This document shows, one piece after another, positions 21,594 to 33,392 of a stretch of DNA of 64,000 nucleotides. The notes beneath the pieces were generated by a model. It had not been told where the DNA came from. It searched no databases and saw nothing but the letters and a program-made list of their open reading frames with translations. Source of the stretch: Puccinellia tenuiflora (taxonomy: Eukaryota; Streptophyta; Magnoliopsida; Poales; Poaceae); the NCBI GenBank assembly GCA_012064385.1, contig QRDG01000965.1:124001-188000 (forward strand), read 5' to 3'. Both the position numbers and the translations under genes were made by a program. Numbering within the stretch: the first letter of the stretch is position 1; each line of letters starts with the position of its first letter.

Positions 21594-23913
21594 TGAAAGT
21601 GCATGGTTGCCCCCATGTATGGTTTTGGTAATTAATGACAATCTCTATGGACTTATATTTGTATTGAGCTATATTTATAGGTGTGTCCATTTGCATTGCT
21701 TGATCTCCATTTGTTGGAGTCAAAGCTAAGGGAAGAAAAGTTTGTGTTGATCAAGGCTTTGTGCGGGTTGATCATCACTCAAGGCCAAGTGAAGATATGC
21801 CGAAGAGTGCGTCTCCCATCTTGGTGTATGGGGGAGCATCATGTGAATCTTCACCGAAGCACAATCGAGGAAGGTGGTGCGTCTGAGGAGATGAAGATCG
21901 TCTTCATCGACCTCAAGTGGTTTTATGCGCAAGGCAAAGGTATGATCTTGATAGGGTTTCTATTTTACCGGTCTCATGATGTTTAGTGAGAGACCGGATT
22001 ATAGGATAGATAACCGTACTATCAAGAGGGGCTCTCGACCGAGTATCACGATCGTATCGTCATAGAGAGCACAAACCTTTGCATCCATGCAATCATCCTT
22101 ATTGGTTCTTATTTTTCTCTTATCGTGGTGTGGTCTTGGTGCTTGTCGTGCTTGTCATGACAAAGCCAAGCTCACAAAAAACGGTTTTCATATGCGTCTT
22201 CTATTGCGTTTTCGGTATTGGAGATTTTGCCGGTTCATCCGTGGGGAAGGATGCTTTCTTCCAATTATTTGAAAAATCTCCTTTACTTGCTTTTTCTTTT
22301 ACAAAGGTAGCTTTTTTCGTCCTCTTTCCGACAAAATTGGTTTTACTTCATTCGGACCTCAATTGCAAAAGATACGGCTTTTCCGGTTTTCAAAATGGAG
22401 GTGTAAACTTTCCCCATTTGTTTTATAATATTTTCTTGGACTATGATGTTTCTCTGCATAATCTTGTTGTGCTAGTTGTGACGATTCCAACAAGTCCAAG
22501 ATTATCGAAAACGGAGTTCGTGGGTGAAAGTTATCGCGGTTTCAGTTTTCGGGTGTTCTGCTGTTTTCTCTGCCGGTACTACCGGTCAATCTTGCAGAAC
22601 TACCGCTGGTTTGTTCCGGACCAACTTCCAGAGGCCACTTCCGCTTATGAAAATTCGATTCTGTTACCGAGTGGAAGTTGCACCGGAACTTGTTCCGGTA
22701 CTACCGTGATTACCGGAAGTACCGGGCCTCTTGCCGGAAGTACCGGTGGCCAGTGCCGGGCCCACTTCCGGGGCTTCTTCCGCCTATTTCTTTTGGTACT
22801 GGCCTCTCGTTTTTTTAACCGGAAGTTCGCCCGGAAGTGGTTCCGGTAGTACCGGATCTATCGGTACTACCGGTCCTCTTCCCGGTACTACCGGCCTTCG
22901 GGTGTTCTTCTCTGTTGTTTGTGTGTGGGCCGGAAGTACCGCCCTTTGGGCCGGTACTACCGGTCCTGCGGGTTTTTGTTTTTAGAGAGAGCCATTGGGG
23001 GCAGTTTTACGTGGGGTAGTAGTACCGCCCCTAGGTCCGGTACTACCGGCCCTACGGGATTCTGTGCCCAACGGCCAGATTCCCAGGGTACCCTTTTGAG
23101 TGCCCCTTCTTCCCCTTTGCTCCAACACTTCTTCTAATCTTTTGAATCTCTTAAAGCTCTCTCTCCTCCATTGTTGCACATCCTTGTGAGCATGATTCCT
23201 CTCAGTCCCTCCAATGATTCTTGCCCAAACTTAGGGATTCAAGAGAGGAGATCTAGATCTACCATTCCACCAATCAAATTCTCCTCTAAGTGAGGGGAAC
23301 CTAGTGGATCTAGGTTTTGGGGTTGCTTTGTGTTCATCCCTGTGTTCTTCCTCCTAAATCCCTCCATAGCATTAGTTGCTTTGGTTGGATTTTAGAGAGA
23401 AGGACTTGACCACTTTGTGTGTTCTTGCCTCTTGCATTAGTTTGCATCGGGTTGCTCTCTCCACGGTGATACGTGAAGTGGAAGGTTGAGAAGCTTGTTA
23501 CTCTTGGGTGCATTATGTTCCCAAGAACTTTGTGCCTCTTGGGTGCATTGTGTACCCTAGACGGTTTGGAGGTGCCGCGAAGACTTCGAGTTGTGAAGCT
23601 TCGGCACGAGTTTGGGAGCCCCCAATTGAGTTGTGGGTGTGTGCCCCAAGAACGGTGTAAAAGGGCTCCGGAATCTGCCTCGAAGGATTCCGATAGTGGA
23701 AGGTGAACCAATCCCTTGGGTGATGTTCATCGGAAAATAGGGTGAGGCCTTTGTGACATCTTGAGTAGGCCTCTTGTGGCGAGCTCACACCCCACCAACG
23801 AGACGTACTCCCTTAACAAGGAGGAACTCGGGAATACATCCTCGTCTCCGCGTGCCTCGGTTATTTCTATACCCGAGCTTTTACTTATGCACTTTACCTT
23901 GTGACAGCCTTCG
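21594..23913 (+). mobile_element. Truncated LTR, plus orientation, same family as the Gag-only element
   Basis: Starts TGAAAGTGCATGGTTGCCCCC and matches, in opposite orientation, the LTR at 23914-26476 (whose 5' end reads TGAAAGAGCATGGTTGCCCC). Shared blocks include GTGAAGATATGCCGAAGAGTGC, GGTTTCTATTTTACCGGTCTC and AACGGTTTTCATATG. It stops about 220 bp short of the family's 3' end, exactly where the minus-strand element begins, so that element probably landed inside it. Long open frames here (for example 22079-22849) come from repeat content and are not genes. Confidence 0.75.
22560..23060 (+). repeat. Interspersed CGGTACTACCGG / CCGGAAGTACCGG palindromic module inside the LTR
   Basis: The palindromic core CGGTACTACCGG and variants such as CCGGAAGTACCGG recur more than a dozen times at irregular spacing. 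The homologous stretch of the sister LTR at 25110-25390 has an unrelated repeat. Confidence 0.8.
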
Positions 23914-26476
23914 TGAAAGGACACGGAAGTCGCCTAGAGGGGGGGGGGGGGGGGGTGAATAGGTGATTTAAAATTATTACGGTTAAGGCTTAAATAAATG
24001 CTGAATAAAACTAATGTTTAATTTATCAAGCCAAAACCTAAACTAGCTAGGTTCACATATGTGCACTAACAACTTATTCTAAGCAATATAATCAACTAGG
24101 TGATAGCAAGATATATGACTTTAAGCTCGATGTCTATCACAAAGTAAATAGCATAAGTAAGAAGCTCGGGTATACAAATACCGAGGCACTTGGAGACGAT
24201 GATTTATCCCGAAGTTCACTTCCCAATGGAAGCTAGTCTCCGTTGGAGCGGTGCGGTGTTCACCAATGTGAAACACCGGGTAGCCTTGATATGGCACACC
24301 GTATCTCCGTTGTGTCTTACCACCAATGTGGCGAGGCACTTGTCACTATGTTGCCATTGAGGTTGACAACTAGAACCTTTACAAGGATGAAGCTCACTCC
24401 ACAAGTTGGAGGGTATTCACCAAATGCACCGAGTCACCAAGACTCGATGCCCAAGGCCGAGGCACACACCACAACTCAATTGGTGGCTCCCGGCAAAGTC
24501 TTCATAGCTACCAAAGCCCCGAAGCGAACAAGGTTGGGCCTCCCTCCACAACCTAATTGGAGGCTCCCAACAAATCCCGTGAGCCACCAAGACTCCGAGA
24601 AATCAACAACCGTCTAGGGTACCAACGTGCCCTAGAGGAACAAGCTCTAGGGCACCAAAGCACCCAAGAGGAACAAGCTTCTCAACTTCACTTCCACGTA
24701 TCACCGTGGAGAACTCAAACCGATGCAACTAATGCAATGGCAAGAACACACTAAGTGATCAAGTTCTTCCAACCCGAATCCAACCAAAGCAACTAATGCT
24801 TGGGAGGGATTAGAGAGGAAGAACAAAGGAGAAACACAAATAAACTACAAAGATATAGATCCAAAGTGTTCCCCTCACTTAGAGGAGAAATCAACCGGTG
24901 GAAACAAGGATCTAGATCTCCTCTCTCTTTTTCCTCAAAAGGTAGCAAGAACTATCGGAGAGATTGAGAGAAATCCAAGCTTGAGAAGGTCAACAATGGA
25001 GGGAGAAAATAGCTCAAGAGGTTGGCAAAAAGTTAGGGTTTATTTGGGGAAGAAACCCCTTAAATAGGGGCTCCAAAATGGAGCCGTTGGAAAAAGAAAA
25101 GGGAAACAAACAGCCATCGGGCCGGCCTGGCAGCTGGCCCAGGCCGGCAGGAGAGCCGGTGTGGCAACCGAGTGGGCCGGCCTGGGAGCCGGCCCAGGCC
25201 GGCAGCGAGGCCGGGGTGGCATGAGGGCTGAGGAGCACCCGGGTGGGCCGGCCTGGCAACCGGCCCAGGCCGGCGGGGAGGCCGGAGGCCCTCCCGAGGG
25301 GACCGGCCGTGGAACCGGCCCTGGCCGGTGGTGTGGCGGGGTCCTGGCCGAATGGGCCGGCCTGGGAGCCGGCCCAGGCCGGCAGTGAGGCCGGCGCCCA
25401 TTTTTTCTTTTCCCCTTTTTCTAATATTCTGTTTTAAAACAACCGATACCGAAAACACAATATCTTCCACATACGAACTCCGTTTTCGGTAAACTTGGAC
25501 TCGTTGGAATCGTCACAATGAGCACTACAAGAATATACATAGAAACATCATTGTTCAACAAGATATGGTAAAACCAAATGATGATAGGTAAAACCTTTCT
25601 ATTAAAAACCGGAAAACCATATCTTTTGCAAATGAAGTCCGAATGACATGAAACCAACTTTGTTGGAAAGAGGACGACAAATGCTACTCAATAACATGTG
25701 AGAATATTGAAACCAAGCAAGGGAGATTTTGCTAATGAATGGAAGAGTGAAATCTTCCACATAGATGGACCGGCAAAAACTCCACCACCGAAAACTCAAT
25801 AGGGAACACATATGAAAACCGTTTTCGGTGACCTTGGCCTTGTCATGACAAGCACGACAAGCACCAATACTACACCACGATAAGAGGCAAATATGAACCA
25901 ATAAAGATGATGCCAAGGATGCAAAGGTTTGAGCTCTCGACGACCGATACGCTAAAGCTCACTTGAGAGCCCCTCTTGATAGTACGGTTACCTATCTAAC
26001 AAACCCGGTCTCCCAACTACACCGCGAGACCGGTAAAATAGAAACCCTATTAAGATAATACCTTTGCCTTGCGCATTTCACTTGAGCTAGATGATGACGA
26101 TCTTGATCTACTCTCAAGTGGATCACCTTTCTTGATTGTGCTCCGCTTCGTGAAGACTCGCATATTGCTCCCCATACACCAAGATGGGAGAGGCACTCTT
26201 CGACATATCTTCACTTGGCCTTTATCTTGATGACGATCACCACGTGACGCCATCCTCCATGGGCAACATAGGATCTTCCTCTTGATTCATGCTCATGGAG
26301 AAACACCTTGGCTTTGATCAACAAATGATCTTCTTCTTTTTAGCCTTGACTCCAACATATGGAGTCCAAGCATTCCTTATGGACCAACACTATAAATATA
26401 ACTCAAAGCACACATTAGTCCATAGAGATTGTCATTAATTACCAAAATAACACATGGGGGCAACCATGCTCTTTCA
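23914..26476 (-). repeat. 3' LTR of the Gag-only element, 2563 bp
   Basis: Bounded by TGAAAGGACACGG at 23914 and CATGCTCTTTCA at 26476 (plus-strand reading) and adjoined by a polypurine tract on the internal side. It contains a run of about 17 G (23939-23955) and a GGCCGGCC-type repeat module. Small open frames in it are not genes. Confidence 0.8.
25110..25390. repeat. GGCCGGCCTGG..GGCCCAGGCCGGC palindromic repeat module in the 3' LTR
   Basis: The palindromic unit (GGCCGGCCTGG, short spacer, GGCCCAGGCCGGC) is repeated about five times with variation between 25118 and 25395. It makes the block extremely GC-rich and self-complementary. It occupies the position that CGGTACTACCGG repeats occupy in the sister LTR. 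Confidence 0.8.
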
Positions 26477-26485
26477 ATCTCCCCC
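26477..26485 (-). other. Polypurine tract of the Gag-only element
   Basis: On the minus strand GGGGGAGAT directly precedes the 3' LTR, the expected plus-strand priming site. Confidence 0.7.
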
Positions 26486-29400
26486 ATTTTGGTAATTGAT
26501 GACAATCCCTTTTGAGAGGGTTTATATAATGAATTAAGCAACCTTGCAAGACAAGGATGCATGAGCATGAAAGGAAAATGCTTAAGAACCAAACGAAAGC
26601 ATAAAACCAAATTCCCTTAAACCCTCTAAAACTTCTCCCCCATTGGCATCGATTGCCGAAATGGGAAGAAAAATTTAGAAGGCCAATATAATATGAGTTC
26701 CTCCACAAGGTATGCATTTCTCAAGATATGAGTGAAATCAAATGCACATATCCATTGACGAATAATAGAGGAAATCAAACTATATTGAGGATCCAAAGAT
26801 TGAAAAAGGATGAAAAAGGAGAAAAGCAATCAAGAAGATCCAAACCGAGAGTTCTAAGTAAAACTAGAGAAGCTCCCCAATGTTCACGCACTATTGAGGA
26901 GTGCACAAATATGGAATCCTCACTCCCCCAAAATCATCTAGAACACTCACCAAGTGCAAGGATGTAAAAATTAAAGCAAAACAAAACACTTGCACCAAAG
27001 ATGTGGTTGAGCCATAAGGAGATACCAATTAAAATAAATTATCTGGAAAGGCCCAACCAAGAGTATGTGTGTGTGACAAGACAATTAATTTGATAAGACA
27101 CATAGTCTTAACCAAATGGAGATAAGTTATATATCAAGTATTGACACACACAACTTACAAAGAAGATTTTTCAAAAAGAATATGTTCACAAGCTCAAGGA
27201 TACTAATTGGAAACTAAAACCAATTGAAAAATCCAAGAGCTAGTGAGAACATTTAGGCAACAAAATTAACATACTCACCGTGATGAGCAAGAGGAGAAGA
27301 ATCTTCAATGGAATGTGAGTGCGCAAAGGTGCGAATAGAAATAAGACAAGCACTCACGAGACAGACTTGGAGCCACCAAAGAATTATAGATAAAAGACAA
27401 GGTGGCTTGAAAGAAAGTAGGATACCACGTAAAAGGTGACCTCTCTCATATGTATAGGTTTCTAAGTAGACAATGATATTCATCGACAAAGAAACTTGCA
27501 CATATAAAATGGTCGAAGAAAGGAGACTATGGTAACCAAAAGGAAGTCATGAATATACAAAAAGAGATTATTGCTTAAATGCATAGCACATAGCTCAAAT
27601 TTATCTCATTGTATATAAATGAACTTCAAACACATCAAATGCATCACACATATCACTAAGGGAACAAGAGGTAGTGGAAATGCTTTGAGATAGGCAATAA
27701 GTATCACAAAAAAATAATTCCAATTGTAGGAAGGTTTTTGCAATTTCATCACAAATATCACAAAGATATACCAAGTGAAGGAAATAAGCCAAAACCACAA
27801 AAATTGCACATTTAAAGTTTTCATGCCAAGGGGCAACCTACACAAGGTTGAATACAAGAAAAATATGCATGGGATAGATACTTGTTACCGAAATAGCATT
27901 GGTGATGATGAAGATGAGAATTTTTGTTTATCATCAAAGCTTGACTCCAATAATCACATGGTGAGAACACCTTCCTTATGAATGAGGCAAGCATCCAATG
28001 CATCTCCATTGTACCTAAAACAAAATTCAAGTACAACATGGTTCCCAAACTCATTGGGTTCCATAGTAGTTAGATACACTACAATACATAGGAAACACTC
28101 CACATAAATATGTGCATATAGATTTGAAATTGAATTTCATGCACATCTTAGCCGATTTAGGATTTGGTGGAGTATCCCCTATATATTGGATCAAGAAAGA
28201 CTAGCATGCCATAAAATAAATATACTAGTAAATATGCATGCATGGACTTACAAGAACCAAATGAGATACAATTTGGACAAAACACCAAGTAAACCAAGAA
28301 GAGAGCACACCAAAGTGTGACACAAAAAGGTTGTCCAAGTTATATCAAAATCCAAATCAACACATGATTGAAAAAAGAATCAAATCAACATGTGATTGAT
28401 TCCAAAACACATCAACACATGAAGTGTGATATCAATAGGAATCAAATCAAAGAACACATGAGAGATAAGACACCAATTGAAAAATAAAATACCAACTAGG
28501 AAACAAGATACCAGGAAGAGGATAATACTTGACCGGAATCAAGTAAAGTAAAATAAAGCAATAAGGTATCAAAATTCTCACAATAAATATCAATTGAAAC
28601 AAATATCTATGGAGGAGATATTAAATTCCAATTAATACCAATTGAAGGTACCTAGGCAAGGCCAATGAGCATATAAGATAAAAGAAAGAGACATGCTCAA
28701 AGGGTTTTCTCATTCTATAGGATAAACATAAAACAAGAAATGAGAAAGCAAGACTCCCAAGAGAGAGCAAGGTTACACTAAATAAACCAAGCACCCTTTA
28801 CACTTTTCATGATGGCACAAAGCATCAAGAGAAAAAGATTTGTCTTTCATAAATACATACGATAGAAATCAAATGCCAATTGAAAGGATCAAATATTGAT
28901 AGATAGGATAGTGTTCTAAATAAAAAGGAATGCTCCCCCAAGATTCATGCATTATTTTGATATTTGCATTTGAATACAAAATGCATGCACAAGGGATCAT
29001 TACTCTTCATATTTTATTTACAAAACTAAACACTACCAATTTGAAACTTAGGATCCATGCAAGAGGCAAGGAAGGCAAAGGGAGTCAAAATAAATATTTT
29101 GGCAAGAGATGGGGCAAATAAAAGACAATGCCAATGTAAGGATAATCAAAAATATTCTATCACAAACATAAATATGGATTGTCCAAGGACAGTGACCATT
29201 TGGAATTATTTTCCAGATGATAAGATGTATCCAAGAATATCCTCACAAGATAAAACATATGGCAAGGGATAAGAAATAAAACACCATATTTTAATAAGGT
29301 TTGTTGGTAGTTCCAACTATTCAAACCAACCGGCAATGCCATGGTTAGAATAATATGGAACAAATGGTTTCTCAACTAATGTATGGAAATGCATATTAGG

Positions 29401-30202
29401 GAAAAACCACACCAAGCAAAATCACACAAACAAGAGCCAAAAGATAGCTAAAAAGCAAATTGGAACTTGTTCGAGCTAATATGCCACATAGGAATAAGAT
29501 AATTTACAATATCAAATCTAAGTGGCAAACCTCAAATGTTCACATTTTGTAGGATTGTAATATGCACATAGCTTATTACTCCCCCACAATGTGATAATTC
29601 ATTTCTTCTTAACAAGAGGCAAATAAAATCAAATAGAGATAATTAATAGACATTATAGAATTTGAATTTCTCATGAGCATGACACACCACATAGTTACTA
29701 GATAATCTTGATATATCAATACTAGGTGGTGTTACTCATATACACACATTTTTACGTTAGTGAAGTGCACAAAGCATATCACTCCCCCGAAATGGGATAG
29801 TCCATTAATTTCTCAAAAGAGCCCATTGAAATCAACACAAGATCCAATAAGGACTCAACACAAAGTTTACAAATATATGGAGCGCACATTAACATACACA
29901 AACTTGATTGCTTAAGGTAAGTAATAAGCACAACATATACAAGCACATGCTAGGAACAAAACTAACACATGCTAGGGAGCAAGCAACTTTCAATGTATAT
30001 ATAATTTAAATATAAGTTACCGCAAGAAGGAGCATTGGATATGAGATAGATATGCGATAATCCAATTGACTTGGCTAAATGAGATATAACCATGAAGATC
30101 CCTTAATTCTTCAAATGATAGCCAAGTCTCCAATGTCCTCCATCACAACCTATTGATCAAGTTTGAGCTTGTTGGTCCCCAACCAAGTTGGGTCCTAAGA
30201 GG
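26486..30202 (-). other. Non-coding internal domain of the Gag-only element
   Basis: About 3.7 kb of strongly AT-rich DNA between gag and the polypurine tract. No frame longer than about 85 codons and no pol-like motif is seen on either strand. Recurrent short phrases (CCAATTGAAA, CTCCCCCAAA/GATTCATGC) are scattered through it. The layout resembles large retrotransposon derivatives (LARDs), which also carry long non-coding internal domains. Confidence 0.7.
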
Positions 30203-32302
30203 TTAGTCACAATAGGCTTGGCAACCAATGGTTCTTTTCTTGACACCACTTTGAGTTCCCACATATTTGGCAAACACATTGCCAACCCTATCCTTCCTAA
30301 GAGAATAAACATCATCAATAATTATGGGGTTGGATAGAGTACCGTTTGTGCATGAAGAAGCCAAGTGGCCCTTCTCACGGCATAAGTAGCAATATCGACT
30401 CTTTTCTTTCTTCTTAATAGGCTCCTCAACTTGAGGAGCAATGATTTGAGTCTTCTTAGGAGGTGGCCTTTGTTCAACCCGAGGTTTAGCATGAGATTGA
30501 ACAATAGGCCGCTTCCCTAGTTGCTTCTCACTAAGAGGCTTCTTCTTCATTGGGCAATCCCTAACATGATGCCCTTCAATTTTGCACTTGAAGCAAACAA
30601 TCTTGGCCGAGTGATTGACTTGTTCTTGGCCCTTCTTATTGCTACTCTTGGACTTGTTCTTGAGATTGGAGTTGAATCCAAGTTCACTCTTGTCATTGGG
30701 GGATTTTTGCACACTCAACATGTTGTCAAATGTGGCCTTCCCTTTATGACGCTTCTCCACATCTTTCTTCAAAGAAGTGGCTTGTGCCTTGTGCTCTTTA
30801 GTCTTCCCTACAAGGTTAGTAGCTACACGAGTACTAGTGGAAGTTGAGGCTTCATTGTTAGAGCAACTAGGCACAAAATGTAATTCAACATATGATTTAG
30901 CATTAGTGTGATATGAGTAATTACAAGGACTAGCACATGCCATTTTAGCATTTTTAGTAGAAGTTGTGCCATTGTCCACATGAGGCTCACTAGATATTAC
31001 CTTGGTAGCGATAGCCTCATGAGCTAACTTTAGCTTATCATGAGATACTAGAAGATCTTCATGAGAGCTCGAGAGCTTCTCATGGCTTTCTTCTAATATC
31101 TCATAATTGCTAGTTAGCAATTTAAGTTGAGCCCTTAGCTCAACATTTTCCTTTAAAATGGATGCTTCACAAGAAATAGAGTTAGTAGCACAAGCATCAA
31201 TATTAATAGCAATGGGAGAACAAGTAGGAAGCTCTTTTAGTAATTGAGCTTGGAGTTGATCATGAGACTTAGTGAGATGTGCAAGAGAATCTTCCAAGGA
31301 CTTGACATCCTTTTCAAATTTCACATTAGCCTCAAGGAGTCTAACAATTTCAACAACAAGCTCATCATTTTTTATTTTAAAATCATTAGCCACCTTGAGA
31401 GCTCTATCATGGGTTTCATTTGCTTTAGATAACTCTAGAGTAAATGTCTCCTCAAGAGATTTCTTGGTGGTTTGTTCTTCTTAAAGAGCTTCCTCAAGAT
31501 CCGCAATCGTGTATGCATAATCACGTTCGCGGCTAAGAGTTTCATTTTCACGAGCTTCCAAATTTTCAATAGTAAGCCCTCGCTCAACAAGGGCGCTCAT
31601 GATTTCATGTAGGTTCTCACAAGCATTTTCATTATTTGAAAGAGCATAAAGAACCATTAGACCTTTCTTATTAAAGTAAGCATCATCTTCTTCATTATCA
31701 TCATTATTGTCATGATCATCACTACTTGACGATTTAGAAGATATGCAAGGACTATCAACACAAGCATGTGAAACATTTATAGTTCTAGATGTGTTTAAGT
31801 CCAAATATAAATCATTGCAATAAGATAGAGATGAAATATCATCTAAAGGAAGCTCACTATCATCATTGCGAAATTTATCCCTACTCACCATTGCATTGTT
31901 TTGTGGCTTGCCACATGTAGGTGAGGTAGAAGAAGTTGAGAACTCATTACGCCCGGAGATGGAGGGAGAACAATCATTCTCACTATCAATGGACACACCA
32001 TAATTGTCTTGAAGCTTGGTCCATAGCTCATGAGCACTCCGATAAGGAGAGATCGACAAGGCAACTGCATTTCTTAAAGACATGAAAACAACTTTAGAAG
32101 CTTGAGCATCTAGATAAGAATTTTCCTCATCCTCCAAAGATAATCTTTTCGGATCCTTTGGAGGAGGAAAACCCATATCTAAGATTTGCTCTATAGATGG
32201 ATCAATGTCCCTAAAATAATTTAGCATGCGATTTCTTCAATCATTATAATTAGTGCCATCGAATATTAAAGAGGAATTGTGCACTAAACTACTAGACGAC
32301 AT
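30203..32302 (-). pseudogene. Gag protein of a non-autonomous LTR element, two in-frame stops
   Basis: ATG at 32302 opens a single frame of 700 codons to 30203. It is broken by TGA in NYND*RNRML (near 32238) and TAA in LEEAL*EEQ (near 31481); both read like single-base changes of Trp and Lys/Glu codons. N-terminal part: copia-type Gag (SPYRSAHELWTKLQDNYG, about residues 85-110). Middle: acidic, then long coiled-coil (about 220-420). C-terminal part: two CX2CX4HX4C zinc knuckles, CFKCKIEGHHVRDC (about 567) and CYLCREKGHLASSC (about 637). No protease or pol frame follows. Intact copies would make virus-like-particle protein only. Confidence 0.82.
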
Positions 32303-32340
32303 CTTTACTCTCTAGGCCGTGAATCCCTATAAAGAGAGAA

Positions 32341-32355
32341 CCTGCTCTGATACCA
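32341..32355 (-). other. tRNA-Met primer binding site of the Gag-only element
   Basis: The minus strand reads TGGTATCAGAGCAGG, two bases from the 5' LTR end (CCTTTCA). Confidence 0.85.
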
Positions 32356-32357
32356 AT

Positions 32358-32922
32358 TGAAAGGACACGGAAGTCTCCTAGAGGGGGGGGGGAGGTGAAT
32401 AGGCGATTTAAAATTATTACGGTTAAGGCTTGAATAAATGCGGAATAAAACTAACGTTTAATTTATCAAGCCAAAACCTAAACTAGCTAGGTTTACATAT
32501 GTGCACTAACAACTTATGCTAAGCAATATAATAAACTAGGTGATAGCAAGATATATGACTTTAAGCTCGATGTCTATCACAAAGTAAATAGCATAAGTAA
32601 GAAGCTCGGGTATACAAATACCGAGGCACTTGGAGACGATGATTTATCCCGAAGTTCACTTCCCAATGGAAGCTAGTCTCCGTTGGAGCGGTGCGGTGTT
32701 CACCAATGTGAAACACCGGGTAGCCTTGATATGGCACACCGTATCTCCGTTATGTCTTACCACCAATGTGGCGAGGCACTTGTCACTATGTTGTCGTTGA
32801 GGTTGACAACTAGAACCTTTACAAGGATGAAGCTCACTCCACAAGTTGGAGGGTCTTCACCAAATGCACCGAGTCACCAAGACTCGATGCCCAAGGCCGA
32901 GGCACACACCACAACTCAATTG
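32358..32922 (-). repeat. 5' LTR remnant of the Gag-only element
   Basis: Matches 23914-24480 almost base for base, then stops abruptly at the foldback element starting at 32924. About 565 of 2563 bp remain. Confidence 0.85.
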
Positions 32923-32923
32923 G

Positions 32924-33392
32924 GGACTGAGATCCCGTGCCCCGCTCAAGGCGAGTCACAGCGTGACTTGAGGCCTCACATTCACCATCAATCTCCCATC
33001 CAACGGTCAGAGTAGGTCCAAATTTAGATCTCAAAATTAAAACTTCTCAGAAAAAATAGAAAAAATTCCCACAAGTTCTATATGTTCCTTTGTGTGTTCA
33101 CAAATTTTTAGGATTTCTTTGGATAAATGGTTTTCCATTAACTAAAATTTCTGTGTTTTCAACTTAAAAAGCTATTAAATCATAAACCGGTGATCCAAAA
33201 AAATCTACAATTTACCACAATACACAACGTGACATATAGAACTCGTGAGAATTGTTTCGATTTTTCTGAGAAGTTTTAATTTTGAGATCTAAATTTGGAC
33301 CTGCTCTGACCGTTGGATGGGAGATGGATGGTGGATGTGAGGCCTCAAGTCACGCTGTGCCTCGCCTTGAGCGGGGCACGGGATCTCAGTCC
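32924..33392. mobile_element. Foldback element with inverted arms of about 190 bp
   Basis: The ends are GGACTGAGATCCCGTGCCCC and its complement. The arms (32924 to about 33115 and about 33200 to 33392) agree with few mismatches, including the CCATCCAACGGTCAGAG and TCTAAATTTGGACC-type blocks, leaving a loop of under 100 bp. There is no coding capacity. The flanks (AACTCAATTGG on the left, ACCGAAGGG on the right) show no target duplication, and the LTR does not resume on the right, so the junction also involves a deletion or rearrangement. Confidence 0.75.

Larger units (their letters stand above)
23914..32922 (-). mobile_element. Gag-only LTR retrotransposon, about 9 kb, minus strand, 5' LTR truncated
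   Basis: Reading on the minus strand: a partial 5' LTR (32922-32358), TGGTATCAGAGCAGG primer binding site (32355-32341), one long gag frame (32302-30203), about 3.7 kb of AT-rich non-coding DNA, a polypurine tract GGGGGAGAT (26485-26477), then a complete 2563-bp 3' LTR (26476-23914). LTR ends are TGAAAG...CTTTCA. No protease, integrase or reverse transcriptase is present, so mobility would need enzymes in trans. The two LTRs share about 565 aligned bases with roughly a dozen differences by eye (about 2 percent), which suggests insertion on the order of a million years ago if typical grass rates apply. Confidence 0.85.

Noticed and set aside
22079..22849. 256-aa open frame
   Set aside because: It lies inside an LTR, its content follows the CGGTACTACCGG repeats, and it has no domain; the sister LTR does not preserve it.
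22560..23060. CRISPR-like array of short palindromic repeats
   Set aside because: Spacing is irregular, there are no distinct spacers, and it lies in a plant retrotransposon LTR.
25060..25470. 136-aa Pro/Gly/Arg-rich minus-strand frame
   Set aside because: Produced by the GGCCGGCC palindromic repeats in the LTR.
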